Notes: generated by a model from the sequence alone, not told the origin. A DNA stretch of 64,000 nucleotides from an uncultured Mediterraneibacter sp. (GCF_934309415.1 NZ_CAKRDI010000001.1:160386-224385), one strand, 5' to 3'. Shown: positions 8,426 through 17,545, numbered from the stretch's first letter. Program-made: numbers and translations.

Positions 8426-9328
8426 ATGAAAAATCTGACTTTATCACAACAGTATGCACTCATTTCCCTGGATGGACTTGAAAGTCTTCATCCAAGTCTG
8501 GCAAAAAGTGCTGTCATCCGCGCAATTGCAGCAGCACAAATATTAGAAGAATTTCTTTGTGATGAAACAGAACCTTCACCTGCGGCATTTACTGCCAAAG
8601 TAGAAGAGGCAGTTGCTGCTGCAAAGAAATTAAAGAAAAATGATGAGAAAGTATTGGAGCAGCACATTTCCTTCGTTTTAGAAGAGAAAGGACTTCTCAC
8701 AAAGGTTCCCAACCTCCTTGGATGCGATATGGATTATGATACTTCCGGCATTGAGTTGAAATCTTATTGCAGTGAAGAAGTAAACTGTCTTCGCATTCGT
8801 GAAGGACTCCGTGCAGAAATTCTGGAAGACGGTGCACTCACCATGGACTGCGTTGTTCTTCTCTGGCTTCTTCGCGAGAGTGGTTGTATGCATGATTTAT
8901 TCTCTGTCACAGAACAGGCAAAAGTACAGGAACATATGACGGATGCGGCTTCTGTGAATGAATGTTACCGTATTTTATGGCAGGCAGAATTTCACAGTAT
9001 ATTTGAAAGCTTTGCAGGGCGCTTTCTGAAGACAAAACAGAATCTGTTTTGCAATCCTTATCTGGAAGGTGTGAATCTGGTCTTTCCGTTTTTGGAACGC
9101 AGGAAATCCATCTTTATCGACTGTATTATCTTTGGCACAAACGTAAAAGAACGCAGAACAGAAACGATTCATTTTCTGAAAGAGAAGGGATATGCGGTAG
9201 AAGAAATTCCATTTGAAAATGAGACGCTTCTAAAAATAGGACATTCCTATTATCGCATCTTTCCAATGATAAAACGCAGCTATAAAGTACCTATTCAAGG
9301 AGTTAATCTTGTTCCTGTTTACTGGTAA
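8426..9328 (+). CDS. Hypothetical cytoplasmic protein, possibly GPP34/GOLPH3-like
   Basis: I do not firmly recognise this 300-residue protein. The start at 8426 is chosen because GAGGAGG sits six bases before it; an in-frame ATG at 8399 has no ribosome site. The opening LTLSQQYALISLDG and the later CVVLLWLLRESGCMHDLF resemble, weakly, bacterial GPP34-domain proteins. The middle is Ala/Glu/Lys-rich helix and the C-terminal third is mixed. No signal peptide or membrane segment is seen. A small MerR regulator follows within 25 bp, so the two probably form an operon. Confidence 0.55.
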   Translation: MKNLTLSQQYALISLDGLESLHPSLAKSAVIRAIAAAQILEEFLCDETEPSPAAFTAKVEEAVAAAKKLKKNDEKVLEQHISFVLEEKGLLTKVPNLLGCDMDYDTSGIELKSYCSEEVNCLRIREGLRAEILEDGALTMDCVVLLWLLRESGCMHDLFSVTEQAKVQEHMTDAASVNECYRILWQAEFHSIFESFAGRFLKTKQNLFCNPYLEGVNLVFPFLERRKSIFIDCIIFGTNVKERRTETIHFLKEKGYAVEEIPFENETLLKIGHSYYRIFPMIKRSYKVPIQGVNLVPVYW

Positions 9329-9351
9329 AGAAAAGGGGAGCTTATATCAAT

Positions 9352-9624
9352 ATGTCAAGACAAAGAAGTATGGAAGTCATTGAGCATTCTGAATATGTGA
9401 CCATCGGAGAACTTGTACGTCTGACCGGAGTGAGGTACAGTACATTGAAGTTCTACACAGAAGAGGGGATGCTGCCATTTGAACAGGCAGAAGAAAATCT
9501 CACCCGGCGGTATCAGCGGGAAGAGAGTATCCAACGGATTACTTATATCCGGCAGCTGAGAGAACAGAAAATGACGATACCTGAGATAAAGGAGATTTTG
9601 CCTGCTGCTCAATCATTGTTTTAA
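9352..9624 (+). CDS. Short MerR-family transcriptional regulator
   Basis: The 90-residue protein is little more than a MerR DNA-binding domain. YVTIGELVRLTGVRYSTLKFYTEEGMLPF is the winged helix-turn-helix, and RRYQREESIQRITYIRQLREQ is the second helix pair. There is no C-terminal effector domain and no metal-binding cysteines, so it may sense through a partner or act alone. GGGGAG precedes the ATG. Its position 23 bp after the hypothetical gene at 8426 suggests co-transcription and perhaps control of that gene. Confidence 0.8.
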   Translation: MSRQRSMEVIEHSEYVTIGELVRLTGVRYSTLKFYTEEGMLPFEQAEENLTRRYQREESIQRITYIRQLREQKMTIPEIKEILPAAQSLF

Positions 9625-9700
9625 CCATATATCCACCTCCTCGCATGCAACAGTTTACGTTACTGTTTCTCTGGGGAGGTTTTCTTTAGGAAATCAGTTT

Positions 9701-9866
9701 ATAGTCAAGCGGATATTCGCAATCCGCTTCGCTACTTGCTCATAACCGAATAACTGCTCCGCAGTTTATCAGAAGGAGCTTGCACTCCTCCTGATACAAG
9801 CAAGTCCCCACCCACTGCTTATTGCTTTTCGCAATTGAAGCAGGGGACTTACTTGATTCGGTTAAA
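9701..9866. repeat. 166-bp cloverleaf-forming repeat, copy 1
   Basis: Within the 304-bp gap before the DMT transporter lies a 166-bp block identical, in inverted orientation, to 59333-59498. It begins with a hairpin AAGCGGAT...ATCCGCTT. An outer stem TAACCGAAT...ATTCGGTTA then encloses three hairpins: AACTGC-TCC-GCAGTT, an AGGAG...CTCCT hairpin, and a long one based on AAGTCCCC...GGGGACTT with an inner ATTGC-TTTTC-GCAAT. No open frame is present. It may be a mobile non-coding element or a structured RNA. Confidence 0.85.
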
Positions 9867-9928
9867 CTGTCTTTTTCAATCATGAGAAAACAAAATAAAA
9901 GAAATCAAAAGTAAGAAAGAGAGAAAAC

Positions 9929-10879
9929 ATGACACCTGTAAAAAAACAAGAAAAACAAACTATTTTAACAAAGACCTGGGTAGTTGCAGCACTTGCCTGT
10001 GTCTGCTGTATTCTGTGGGGAAGTGCAATTCCGGTCATTAAGACCGGATACCGTTTGCTGGAAGTAGATTCAGCAGATACCTCAAGTCAGATTGTATTTG
10101 CCGGAATTCGTTTTGCACTGGCCGGAATTCTTGTTCTGATCTTTGCTTCCATTCGTGAAAAAAAGTTAATACGTCCGGATAAAAAACTATTTGTCTATGC
10201 AATTCCGGTTTGTTTTGCACAGACTTTCGTCCAGTACTTTTTCTTTTATATCGGAGTGGCACGTACTTCCGGGGTAAAGGGCGGCATCATCACAGGACTT
10301 GGCAATTTTATTGCAATTCTGATCGCATGCCTGCTCGTAAGAAGTGAAAAGATGACAGAAAGGAAACTGGCCGGATGCATCCTTGGATTTGCTGGTGTGG
10401 TACTGATCAATATGACAGGAAATTCCGTGGATACAGGATTTCATCTGACAGGAGAAGGTTTTGTTCTGATCGCACAGATTTCATACGGTGCTTCCACAGT
10501 TCTGATCAACCTCTTTTCAAAGAAAGTATCTCCGGTTATTTTAAGTGGCTGTCAGTTTTTCATGGGAGGCCTGCTGCTTTTCTTTGTCGGTATCCTGATG
10601 GGCGGACATCTGGATCATTTTACAATTGCGGGGGCACTGTTGATCCTGTATCTTGCAATGGTTTCTGCCGTAGCCTACACACTCTGGTCCGTGCTGCTTA
10701 CTTATAACGAAGTGTCCAAGGTTGCAATCTTCGGTTTTGTAAATCCACTCTGCAGTGTCATTCTTTCTGCACTCCTTCTGGGCGAGACAGGACAGGCATT
10801 TAATGCAAAGAGTATGCTGGCTTTGATTCTGGTATGTATTGGAATTTATGTTGTGAATTATAAGAAAACGGTGGAATAA
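9929..10879 (+). CDS. DMT superfamily (EamA) transporter
   Basis: The 316-residue protein has about ten hydrophobic segments arranged as two EamA repeats. The first begins CCILWGSAIPVIKTGYRLL. The second begins around GFVLIAQISYGASTVLINLFSKK and ends NPLCSVILSALLLGETGQAF, which is typical of drug/metabolite exporters. A basic, Gln/Lys-rich N-terminus precedes the first segment. The substrate is unknown; members export amino acids, metabolites or drugs. It stands alone, with the 166-bp repeat upstream and imperfect tandem direct repeats downstream. Confidence 0.85.
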   Translation: MTPVKKQEKQTILTKTWVVAALACVCCILWGSAIPVIKTGYRLLEVDSADTSSQIVFAGIRFALAGILVLIFASIREKKLIRPDKKLFVYAIPVCFAQTFVQYFFFYIGVARTSGVKGGIITGLGNFIAILIACLLVRSEKMTERKLAGCILGFAGVVLINMTGNSVDTGFHLTGEGFVLIAQISYGASTVLINLFSKKVSPVILSGCQFFMGGLLLFFVGILMGGHLDHFTIAGALLILYLAMVSAVAYTLWSVLLTYNEVSKVAIFGFVNPLCSVILSALLLGETGQAFNAKSMLALILVCIGIYVVNYKKTVE

Positions 10880-10985
10880 AGAGATTCAAATGACCTCTAA
10901 GCAGATCTCTGGATATTTCCTGAAATACTTGATTTTTCATGTAAACATGGGATAATGAAATCATGAAATGCGGATAAACATCCTC

Positions 10986-11050
10986 AAAGTTACCACAAAT
11001 AAGATGGTATCAATTATTAAAGTTATCACAAGTAAGATGCATCAATCATT
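10986..11050 (+). repeat. Imperfect tandem direct repeat, two units of about 33 bp
   Basis: The units start AAAGTTACCACAAATAAG and AAAGTTATCACAAGTAAG and both end with ATCAAT(T/C)ATT. They lie upstream of the methyltransferase gene and could be paired regulator sites. The rest of the 240-bp gap shows nothing clear. Confidence 0.6.
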
Positions 11051-11120
11051 GTAAAACAAAAGTAAAAAAAGAATTCTCAAAAATTATGAAATAGCAGTAA
11101 ACATGATGGAGGTGCAAAAA

Positions 11121-11726
11121 ATGAAAAAGAAAATCTGGGATTTGTATGCGCCTGTCTATGAGAAAGCCATGCGGGCAGATTACAAGTATTATAAGTTCAT
11201 GTATGACCGGATTCCCACGAAAATAAAAGATAAAGAAGTATTGGAACTTGCTACAGGGCCGGGACTTCTGGCAAAACATGTAGCATATGAGGCAAAGCGA
11301 ATGATTGCTACCGATTATTCAGAAGGTATGATCAAAGAAGCGCAAAAAGGGGATTATGCAGATAACCTGACTTTTGAGATCGCAGATGCCACACAGCTTC
11401 CTTATGCGGACCATTCTTTCGATGTAGTGCTGATAGCGAATGCACTGCATGTTATGCCGGAACCGGAGAAAGCATTGAGAGAGATTGACCGTGTCCTAAA
11501 AGAAGATGGACTGCTGATCGCTCCGAATTTTGTATCACATAAAGCCGGCCTAATCAGTCGCCTGTGGTCAAGGATCCTCAAATTGGCCGGAATTAAATTC
11601 GAGCACCAGTGGAGCGGAGAGGAGTATCTTGCATGGCTGAAGGAACATGGCTGGAAAGTTCTATATAAGAAGAATTGTCCTGCAAGGATTTCACTTATGT
11701 ATACAGAGTGTGTACGGAAAAAATAG
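11121..11726 (+). CDS. Class I SAM-dependent methyltransferase
   Basis: The 201-residue protein has the SAM-binding fold. Motif I reads VLELATGPGLLAKHV near residue 38, motif II is in IATDYSEGMIKEA, and the substrate-side region is FDVVLIANALHVMPEPEKALREI. This pattern belongs to the Methyltransf_11/UbiE-like group, and the target molecule cannot be told. The start at 11121 is chosen because GGAGGTG lies 7 bases before it; an ATG at 11103 overlaps that site and lacks its own. It appears to be a single-gene unit. Confidence 0.85.
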   Translation: MKKKIWDLYAPVYEKAMRADYKYYKFMYDRIPTKIKDKEVLELATGPGLLAKHVAYEAKRMIATDYSEGMIKEAQKGDYADNLTFEIADATQLPYADHSFDVVLIANALHVMPEPEKALREIDRVLKEDGLLIAPNFVSHKAGLISRLWSRILKLAGIKFEHQWSGEEYLAWLKEHGWKVLYKKNCPARISLMYTECVRKK

Positions 11727-11862
11727 ATAATCATGTATTCATCTCCCAAATGTTTAAAATTATAATTTGTAAAAACATTAATTGTGATATATAATTATTA
11801 AAAATATAATATTTAATTAAACAGAAAAATTCGATTAGCAGATAAAAGGAGAGTGACTTATT

Positions 11863-12834
11863 ATGTATTGCTATAAATGTGGCGCAAAAAATGCTGATAA
11901 TGCAACATATTGCTATAAATGTAACACAAAAATTTCATCTATTCCATTGCCGTCCAAACCTCAAACTCCTACCGAACTTGACTCTAAGGCATTAGCAATT
12001 TATTTACATGATGTTTTAACTTTAGAGTATGCAAGAAGAAGAGAAGCAATTACAATAAATACTTTAGACTATAATTACAAAAGATCCCTTACATATGCAT
12101 ACAAAAAAGAGACGATAAGTTCATATAATTACTTTCATTTAAAGTATGATGGAAAGAATTATTATATTGCAGTTAACCGTGATAAAAGTGTATGCTTGGA
12201 TTCTACTTTATCAGGTTCTGACTGGTATTGGTTAGAGATAGAATCTAACATGCAACGCTTATATAAACAAGATACATGGAGAAATGGATCTACGTATGCT
12301 AATTTTATTACAAAAATACCAAAGCGGATTCAATGGCGGGATAAATTTTTTCAAACTTATGAAGAATTTAAGTTAACAGCTCCTGGGGAATTTCAGAAAA
12401 TTAAAGATAATTATAATATTTATGTTAATAAAAGAAACGATATGTATGCAGAATTCAGTCACATAAAAGAAATGCTACTAAAGACTTATGATTTAAATAT
12501 TATTCCTGATCAATATAGAAATATATATGCAATCTATTATTTATATAACTTTATTAGTACTTCAAATCAATCATTGAGTATAGCTTTATTACATTTTGAT
12601 TTAAAGGAAATAAAATCAAAATTAGATAAGATAATTGAACAGCAAGAAGAACTCATTCTTAATCAAAGTATACTCATGTCACAAAATGAAGAACTTATGG
12701 AACAAAATCAATCATATTTAAGCACTTTATCTAAAATAGAATCTAATACAGCTCAAACATCTCAATACGCATCTATTGCTGCACGTAATTCAGAATTATG
12801 TGCGTGGATAGGATACGCAAATTATTTAAAATAA
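11863..12834 (+). CDS. Zinc-ribbon protein with C-terminal coiled coil, unknown function
   Basis: The protein (323 residues) opens with a zinc ribbon, CYKCGAKNADNATYCYKC, with two CxxC pairs in the first 20 residues. The middle is Tyr/Lys/Asn-rich with no known domain. Residues 245-305 form a Gln/Glu-rich helix (KSKLDKIIEQQEEL, SQNEELMEQNQSYL) likely to be a coiled coil. The gene is clearly more AT-rich than its neighbours and uses AT-ending codons, a sign of recent transfer. AAAGGAG precedes the ATG. I do not recognise the family beyond the ribbon. Confidence 0.7.
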   Translation: MYCYKCGAKNADNATYCYKCNTKISSIPLPSKPQTPTELDSKALAIYLHDVLTLEYARRREAITINTLDYNYKRSLTYAYKKETISSYNYFHLKYDGKNYYIAVNRDKSVCLDSTLSGSDWYWLEIESNMQRLYKQDTWRNGSTYANFITKIPKRIQWRDKFFQTYEEFKLTAPGEFQKIKDNYNIYVNKRNDMYAEFSHIKEMLLKTYDLNIIPDQYRNIYAIYYLYNFISTSNQSLSIALLHFDLKEIKSKLDKIIEQQEELILNQSILMSQNEELMEQNQSYLSTLSKIESNTAQTSQYASIAARNSELCAWIGYANYLK

Positions 12835-13054
12835 TTCTGTATTAGCTTAGTCAAAATACTAAAGTAATATAACATTTGGCTAATTCGAATATATGAACTG
12901 CAAAAAGCAATGACTTCAGCATTATCGTGGATGAAATTGGAAAAAAGTTGACGAAATTGTTCACTATTTTTTTAATATAAGTACTCATATAGATAGATAC
13001 AGCAGTGGATTGATAAAACATAAATATCACTCCAATTAAATAATAAAATTTAGT

Positions 13055-13087
13055 AAAGCTACCAGAAGGGTTTTTGGTAGCTTTTTA
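13055..13087 (+). terminator. Intrinsic terminator in the 12835-13269 gap
   Basis: AAAGCTACCA and TGGTAGCTTT form a 10-bp stem followed by TTTATG. The 435-bp gap around it is AT-rich and holds no convincing gene. It probably ends the zinc-ribbon transcript, although it lies 220 bp downstream. Confidence 0.7.
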
Positions 13088-13269
13088 TGTAAACAACTGC
13101 TACAATCTAACACTGATTTATTCAACTAATAAATACAAACCTTTCAATTCCCATCTATTTTTATAAAAATGGTTGCTTTTTCCTTTTGTAAAAGCTATGA
13201 TTAAATGGCAAATTTATATACAAAATGCAAATACTATACAGTATCTGAAATAAAATTAAGGAGAACCCC

Positions 13270-15135
13270 GTGAGAAAACTAGCATTAGATGATGATATTT
13301 TATTAAAAATTGAAAAACCGGCCCGTTACATCGGTGGTGAAGTCAATGCAGTCATGAAGAACCCGGAAGAAGTAGACATCCGTTTTGCAATGTGCTTCCC
13401 GGACGTGTATGAGATCGGTATGTCCCATCTCGGCATCCAGATTCTTTATGATATGTTCAACCGCCGCCCGGATGTATGGTGTGAGAGAGTCTACTCCCCA
13501 TGGCTGGACCTGGATAAAATTATGAGAGAAGAGAAGATTCCACTCTTCACACTGGAATCCCAGGACAAAGTAAAAGACTTTGATTTCCTCGGAATCACGA
13601 TTCAGTTCGAGATGTGTTATACAAACATCCTTCAGATCCTGGAACTGAGCCAGATCCCTATGTATTCCAAAGACAGAACACTGGATGATCCGTTCGTGAT
13701 CGGTGGCGGACCGTGTACTTACAATCCGGAACCACTGGCGGAATTCTTTGACATTTTCTATATGGGTGAAGGAGAGACTGTCTACGACGAACTTCTGGAC
13801 GCATATAAAGAATGGAAAGGCTCCGGCAAGAGCAGAAAAGAATTCCTCGAGCGTGCAGCTCAGATTGAAGGACTCTATGTCCCTGCCTTTTACGACGTAG
13901 AATATAACGAAGACGGAACTTTGAAATCTTTCACTCCGAACAATGAGCACGCACCTGCTGTGGTAAAAAAACAGGTAGTTATGGATGTGACGGATGCCCC
14001 TTATCCTATGAAACCGGTTGTTCCGTTTATCAAGGCAACACAGGACCGTGTCGTTCTTGAGATCCAGCGTGGATGTATCCGTGGCTGCCGTTTCTGTCAG
14101 GCCGGAATGCTTTACCGTCCGGTCAGAGAACGTAACGTAGAGCGACTGAAAGAATACGCCCATGCCATGCTTGACAATACAGGACATGAGGAAATTTCCT
14201 TAAGCTCTTTGAGTTCCAGTGACTATTCTGAATTAAAAGAACTGGTCACATATCTGATTGATGAATTTAAAGGCAAGGGAATCAACATTTCACTCCCTTC
14301 TCTGCGTATCGATGCCTTTTCACTGGATGTTATGAGCCGTGTACAGGATATCCGCAAGAGCAGTCTGACCTTTGCTCCGGAAGCCGGCTCCCAGCGTATG
14401 CGAGACGTCATCAACAAAGGACTGACTGAAGAAGTGATCCTGAACGGTGCCGGACAGGCATTTGAAGGCGGCTGGACAAAAGTAAAACTTTACTTTATGC
14501 TCGGACTTCCTTCAGAGACAGAAGACGATATGAAAGAAATCGCCCATCTGTCTGAAAAAGTAGCTCGCAGATACTATGAGATCCCGAAAGAGCAGCGTCA
14601 CGGCAAATGTCAGATCACTGCAAGTTCTTCTTTCTTTGTGCCAAAACCGTTCACTCCATTCCAGTGGGCTCCGATGTGCAAAGCGGAAGAGTATATGAGA
14701 CGCGCCCATCTTGTAAATGACGAGTTCAAGCAGCAGTTAAATAAAAAGAGTCTGAAATACAACTGGCACGATGCCCAGGTTACCGTTCTGGAAGGTGTTA
14801 TGGCCCGTGGAGACCGCCGCATCGGCAAACTAATCGAAGAAGCATACCGTCTTGGATGTCTGTTTGACTCCTGGACTGAGAGTTTCCATAACGATCTGTG
14901 GATGCAGGCATTTGAAAATACAGGAATCGACATGGATTTCTACAATCTCAGAGAACGTGCAGAAGACGAACTGTTCCCTTGGGATTTCATCGATATTGGT
15001 GTGACACGTAAGTTCCTTCGCAGAGAATGGGACCGCGCCATGAATGAAACTGTTACGCCAAACTGCCGGATGCAATGTTCCGGATGTGGAGCAGCCAAAT
15101 TTGGAGGAGGTGTCTGTTATGAAGGCAAGAATTAA
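13270..15135 (+). CDS. TIGR03960 family B12-binding-domain radical SAM protein
   Basis: The 621-residue protein starts with GTG at 13270 behind AAGGAG. The N-terminal third looks like the cobalamin-binding-type Rossmann domain (MCFPDVYEIGMSHLGIQILYDM). The radical SAM core follows with the 4Fe-4S motif RGCIRGCRFCQAGMLYRPVRER near residue 275. A Cys-rich tail reads MQCSGCGAAKFGGGVC. The reaction is unknown. Its gene overlaps the next by 17 bases. The second gene belongs to the partner family TIGR03936, and RNase G and L21 lie downstream, an arrangement I recall from many Firmicutes. Confidence 0.88.
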   Translation: MRKLALDDDILLKIEKPARYIGGEVNAVMKNPEEVDIRFAMCFPDVYEIGMSHLGIQILYDMFNRRPDVWCERVYSPWLDLDKIMREEKIPLFTLESQDKVKDFDFLGITIQFEMCYTNILQILELSQIPMYSKDRTLDDPFVIGGGPCTYNPEPLAEFFDIFYMGEGETVYDELLDAYKEWKGSGKSRKEFLERAAQIEGLYVPAFYDVEYNEDGTLKSFTPNNEHAPAVVKKQVVMDVTDAPYPMKPVVPFIKATQDRVVLEIQRGCIRGCRFCQAGMLYRPVRERNVERLKEYAHAMLDNTGHEEISLSSLSSSDYSELKELVTYLIDEFKGKGINISLPSLRIDAFSLDVMSRVQDIRKSSLTFAPEAGSQRMRDVINKGLTEEVILNGAGQAFEGGWTKVKLYFMLGLPSETEDDMKEIAHLSEKVARRYYEIPKEQRHGKCQITASSSFFVPKPFTPFQWAPMCKAEEYMRRAHLVNDEFKQQLNKKSLKYNWHDAQVTVLEGVMARGDRRIGKLIEEAYRLGCLFDSWTESFHNDLWMQAFENTGIDMDFYNLRERAEDELFPWDFIDIGVTRKFLRREWDRAMNETVTPNCRMQCSGCGAAKFGGGVCYEGKN

Positions 15136-15829
15136 ATTTAGAAAATATGGTTCTCTCCGTTTCATCGGACATTTGGACGTCATGCGTTTCTTCCAGAAGG
15201 TCATGCGCCGTGCGGATATTCCGATCGCATTTTCCGGCGGTTACAGCCCACATATGATCATGTCCTTTGCCAATCCACTTGGAATCGGACTGACCAGCGA
15301 CGGAGAATATTTTGATATTGAACTGACGGAAGCCATCAACAGTCAGGATGCGGTACGTCGGATGAACGAAGCCTGCGTAGAAGGAATCGAGGTGCTCAGT
15401 ATCCGCCGCATTGCGGAAGAGAAAAAGATGACCGGAATGACGATTCTGGCAGGAGCAGATTATCTGACTTCTGTGAGAAAAGGTGCATTCCCGGAAGACT
15501 GGAAAGAAAAATTCACCCAGTTTATGGAACGGCCGGAGATCCGCATTTTAAAACAGACGAAGCGCAGTGAAAAAGAGGTGGACATCAAACCACTGATCTA
15601 TGCGTGGGAACTGCGCGGTGATGCGATCTATCTGAAAGTGGCAGCAGGCAGTGTCGAAAACCTGAAACCGGATCTTGTCATGGAGGCATTCTGTCAGTTT
15701 CTTGACATGGATCCTGAGAGTATCCGTTTCCAGCATCACAGACTGGAAATGTATACAGACCGAAGCGAAGACGGCTCCCTGATCCCTCTGGAGGATATGG
15801 GAGTGGAAATGACCGGGAACGAGGAATGA
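15119..15829 (+). CDS. TIGR03936 family radical-SAM-associated protein (DUF2344)
   Basis: The start at 15119 is chosen because GGAGGAGG lies 8 bases before it. It overlaps the end of the radical SAM gene by 17 bases, which suggests coupled translation. The 236-residue product begins MKARIKFRKYGSLRFIGHLD and continues RRADIPIAFSGGYSPHMIMSFANPLGIGLTSDGEYFDIEL, the recognisable core of this family. In other bacteria this domain is often fused to the preceding radical SAM protein. Here the two are split. Function is not known, and the neighbourhood suggests a link to RNA or ribosome biology. Confidence 0.87.
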   Translation: MKARIKFRKYGSLRFIGHLDVMRFFQKVMRRADIPIAFSGGYSPHMIMSFANPLGIGLTSDGEYFDIELTEAINSQDAVRRMNEACVEGIEVLSIRRIAEEKKMTGMTILAGADYLTSVRKGAFPEDWKEKFTQFMERPEIRILKQTKRSEKEVDIKPLIYAWELRGDAIYLKVAAGSVENLKPDLVMEAFCQFLDMDPESIRFQHHRLEMYTDRSEDGSLIPLEDMGVEMTGNEE

Positions 15830-15839
15830 GTGAGAAAAG

Positions 15840-17051
15840 ATGAAACGAAACGTTTTGATTGAGAAAAATGGGGAACATGTATGGACTTTCTTTCTGGAAA
15901 ATGACGACATTGTAGAGATTCATTGTGCTTCTGCGGATGAAAAAAAGACCGCACACCAGATTGGGGACATTTACATTGGAAAAGTCAAAAATATCGTACA
16001 AAATATCGGCGCGGCATTTATCGAAATCGAACCGGGCGTGAACTGCTATTTTGATCTGAAAGACGCTCAGACCGCCCATTTCACACAGAAAACCGGCAAA
16101 AAACCGCTGTGTATCGGAGATGAGCTGGTTGTACAGATCAGCCGTGAAGCTGTCAAGACCAAAGTACCGACAGTCACAGGAAATATCAGTCTGACCGGCC
16201 GTTATGCCGTACTGACCCATGGAAATACAAGAATTGGCGTGTCTTCCAAGATTCCAAAGAAGGACCGGGATGAATACAAAGCCCGTCTGCAGGAACTTCA
16301 GAATGATCAGTTTGGTCTGATCATCCGCACCAATGCAAAAGATGCAGCCTTTGAAGATGTTTTAGAAGAAATTGAAACTCTGCAGACAGAATACACAAGG
16401 ATCATGCAGCAGGCAGTTACACGGGTATGTTTTTCCTGTCTGAAATCTGCGCCGCCGTCTTATATCACAGACTTGAAGAACGTCTATATGGATGGAATGG
16501 AAGAAATTATCGTGAATGATCCGCAGATCTGTGAAAAGATTCGCAGCTTTTTCCGCACGGAAATGCCGGAACGCATGGATCTGATCCGTTATTATGACGA
16601 TGCGCCTTATCCACTGGGCAAACTTTACAGCACCCAGACAGCCATTGAAAATGCACTCAAAGAGCGCGTGTGGCTGAAGCACGGCGGTTATCTCGTCATT
16701 CAGGTGACCGAGGCACTGACGGTGATCGATGTGAATTCCGGTAAAAATATTAAAAAAGGCGGAGATGACAGTGTCACTCTGAAATTGAACCTGGAAGCTG
16801 CAAAAGAAGCGGCAAGACAGATTCGTCTGAGAAATCTGTCCGGAATTGTCATCATTGATTTTATCAATCAGGAACTGGAGGAAAACGAAGAAACTCTGTT
16901 CCGTGAATTCCGGTATTATCTGTCACAGGATCCGATCCAGACTACGCTGGTGGATATTACAGAGCTTGGACTGGCAGAGGTCACGCGCCGAAAAGTCCGT
17001 AAGCCTTTATATGAGGCAATAAAACAAATGCAATCAGAAGGAGATGTCTGA
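15840..17051 (+). CDS. rng: Ribonuclease G/E family endoribonuclease
   Basis: The enzyme (403 residues) cuts single-stranded RNA, acting in rRNA maturation and mRNA decay. An S1-like domain lies near the start (DIYIGKVKNIVQNIGAAFIEI). The catalytic DNase I-like part carries both metal-binding Asp regions, LTVIDVNSGKN near residue 300 and GIVIIDFIN near 340. The zinc-link CPxC motif that joins subunits in E. coli RNase E/G is not visible, and the protein ends shortly after TRRKVRKPL. It follows the radical SAM pair by 10 bases and is followed at once by a YbaK gene, so the four form one operon. Confidence 0.92.
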   Translation: MKRNVLIEKNGEHVWTFFLENDDIVEIHCASADEKKTAHQIGDIYIGKVKNIVQNIGAAFIEIEPGVNCYFDLKDAQTAHFTQKTGKKPLCIGDELVVQISREAVKTKVPTVTGNISLTGRYAVLTHGNTRIGVSSKIPKKDRDEYKARLQELQNDQFGLIIRTNAKDAAFEDVLEEIETLQTEYTRIMQQAVTRVCFSCLKSAPPSYITDLKNVYMDGMEEIIVNDPQICEKIRSFFRTEMPERMDLIRYYDDAPYPLGKLYSTQTAIENALKERVWLKHGGYLVIQVTEALTVIDVNSGKNIKKGGDDSVTLKLNLEAAKEAARQIRLRNLSGIVIIDFINQELEENEETLFREFRYYLSQDPIQTTLVDITELGLAEVTRRKVRKPLYEAIKQMQSEGDV

Positions 17052-17052
17052 A

Positions 17053-17532
17053 ATGAGTAAAAAGGAACTGAAGACAAACGCAATGAGAATCCTGGAACGC
17101 AACAAGATTCCTTACGAATATCAGACTTATGAATGTGATGAATTTATAGATGGAATCACAACGGCCGACAAGATCGGTCTTCCACACGAGCAGGTATATA
17201 AAACACTGGTTACGGTAGGAAAGACCGGTGGACATTATGTCTTTGTGATCCCGATCGCAGCAGAGCTTGATCTGAAGAAAGCGGCAAAATCAGTCGGCGA
17301 AAAATCAGTGGAGATGCTGCATGTAAAAGACATTACCAATGTAACCGGTTATGTCCGCGGCGGCTGTACTGCCATCGGCATGAAGAAACAGTTTCCGACA
17401 GTCATTGACGAGTCTGCACAGAAACAGGAGTATATCTATGTCAGTGGCGGAAAGATCGGTATGCAGATCCGTCTGAAACCGGATGATCTGAAGAAAGCGG
17501 CACGGGCAGAATACGCACCGATTATCTTTTAA
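17053..17532 (+). CDS. ybaK: YbaK/EbsC-type Cys-tRNA(Pro) deacylase
   Basis: This editing enzyme removes cysteine wrongly attached to tRNA-Pro. The product is about 159 residues, the usual size. Family features include HEQVYKTLVTVG, the basic KKAAKSVGEKSVEML, and the loop VTGYVRGGCTAIGMKKQFPTVID. The start at 17053 is preferred because AGAAGGAG at 17036-17043 gives it normal spacing; the ATG at 17044 touches that site. It begins one base after the rng stop and ends the operon. Confidence 0.88.
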   Translation: MSKKELKTNAMRILERNKIPYEYQTYECDEFIDGITTADKIGLPHEQVYKTLVTVGKTGGHYVFVIPIAAELDLKKAAKSVGEKSVEMLHVKDITNVTGYVRGGCTAIGMKKQFPTVIDESAQKQEYIYVSGGKIGMQIRLKPDDLKKAARAEYAPIIF

Positions 17533-17545
17533 ATGATTATTTTTT

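Noticed and set aside
9701-9866. CRISPR-like or tRNA-like array from the cloverleaf repeat
   Set aside because: There are no regularly spaced repeats. The arms do not match tRNA (no T-loop GTTCRA or 3' acceptor pattern).
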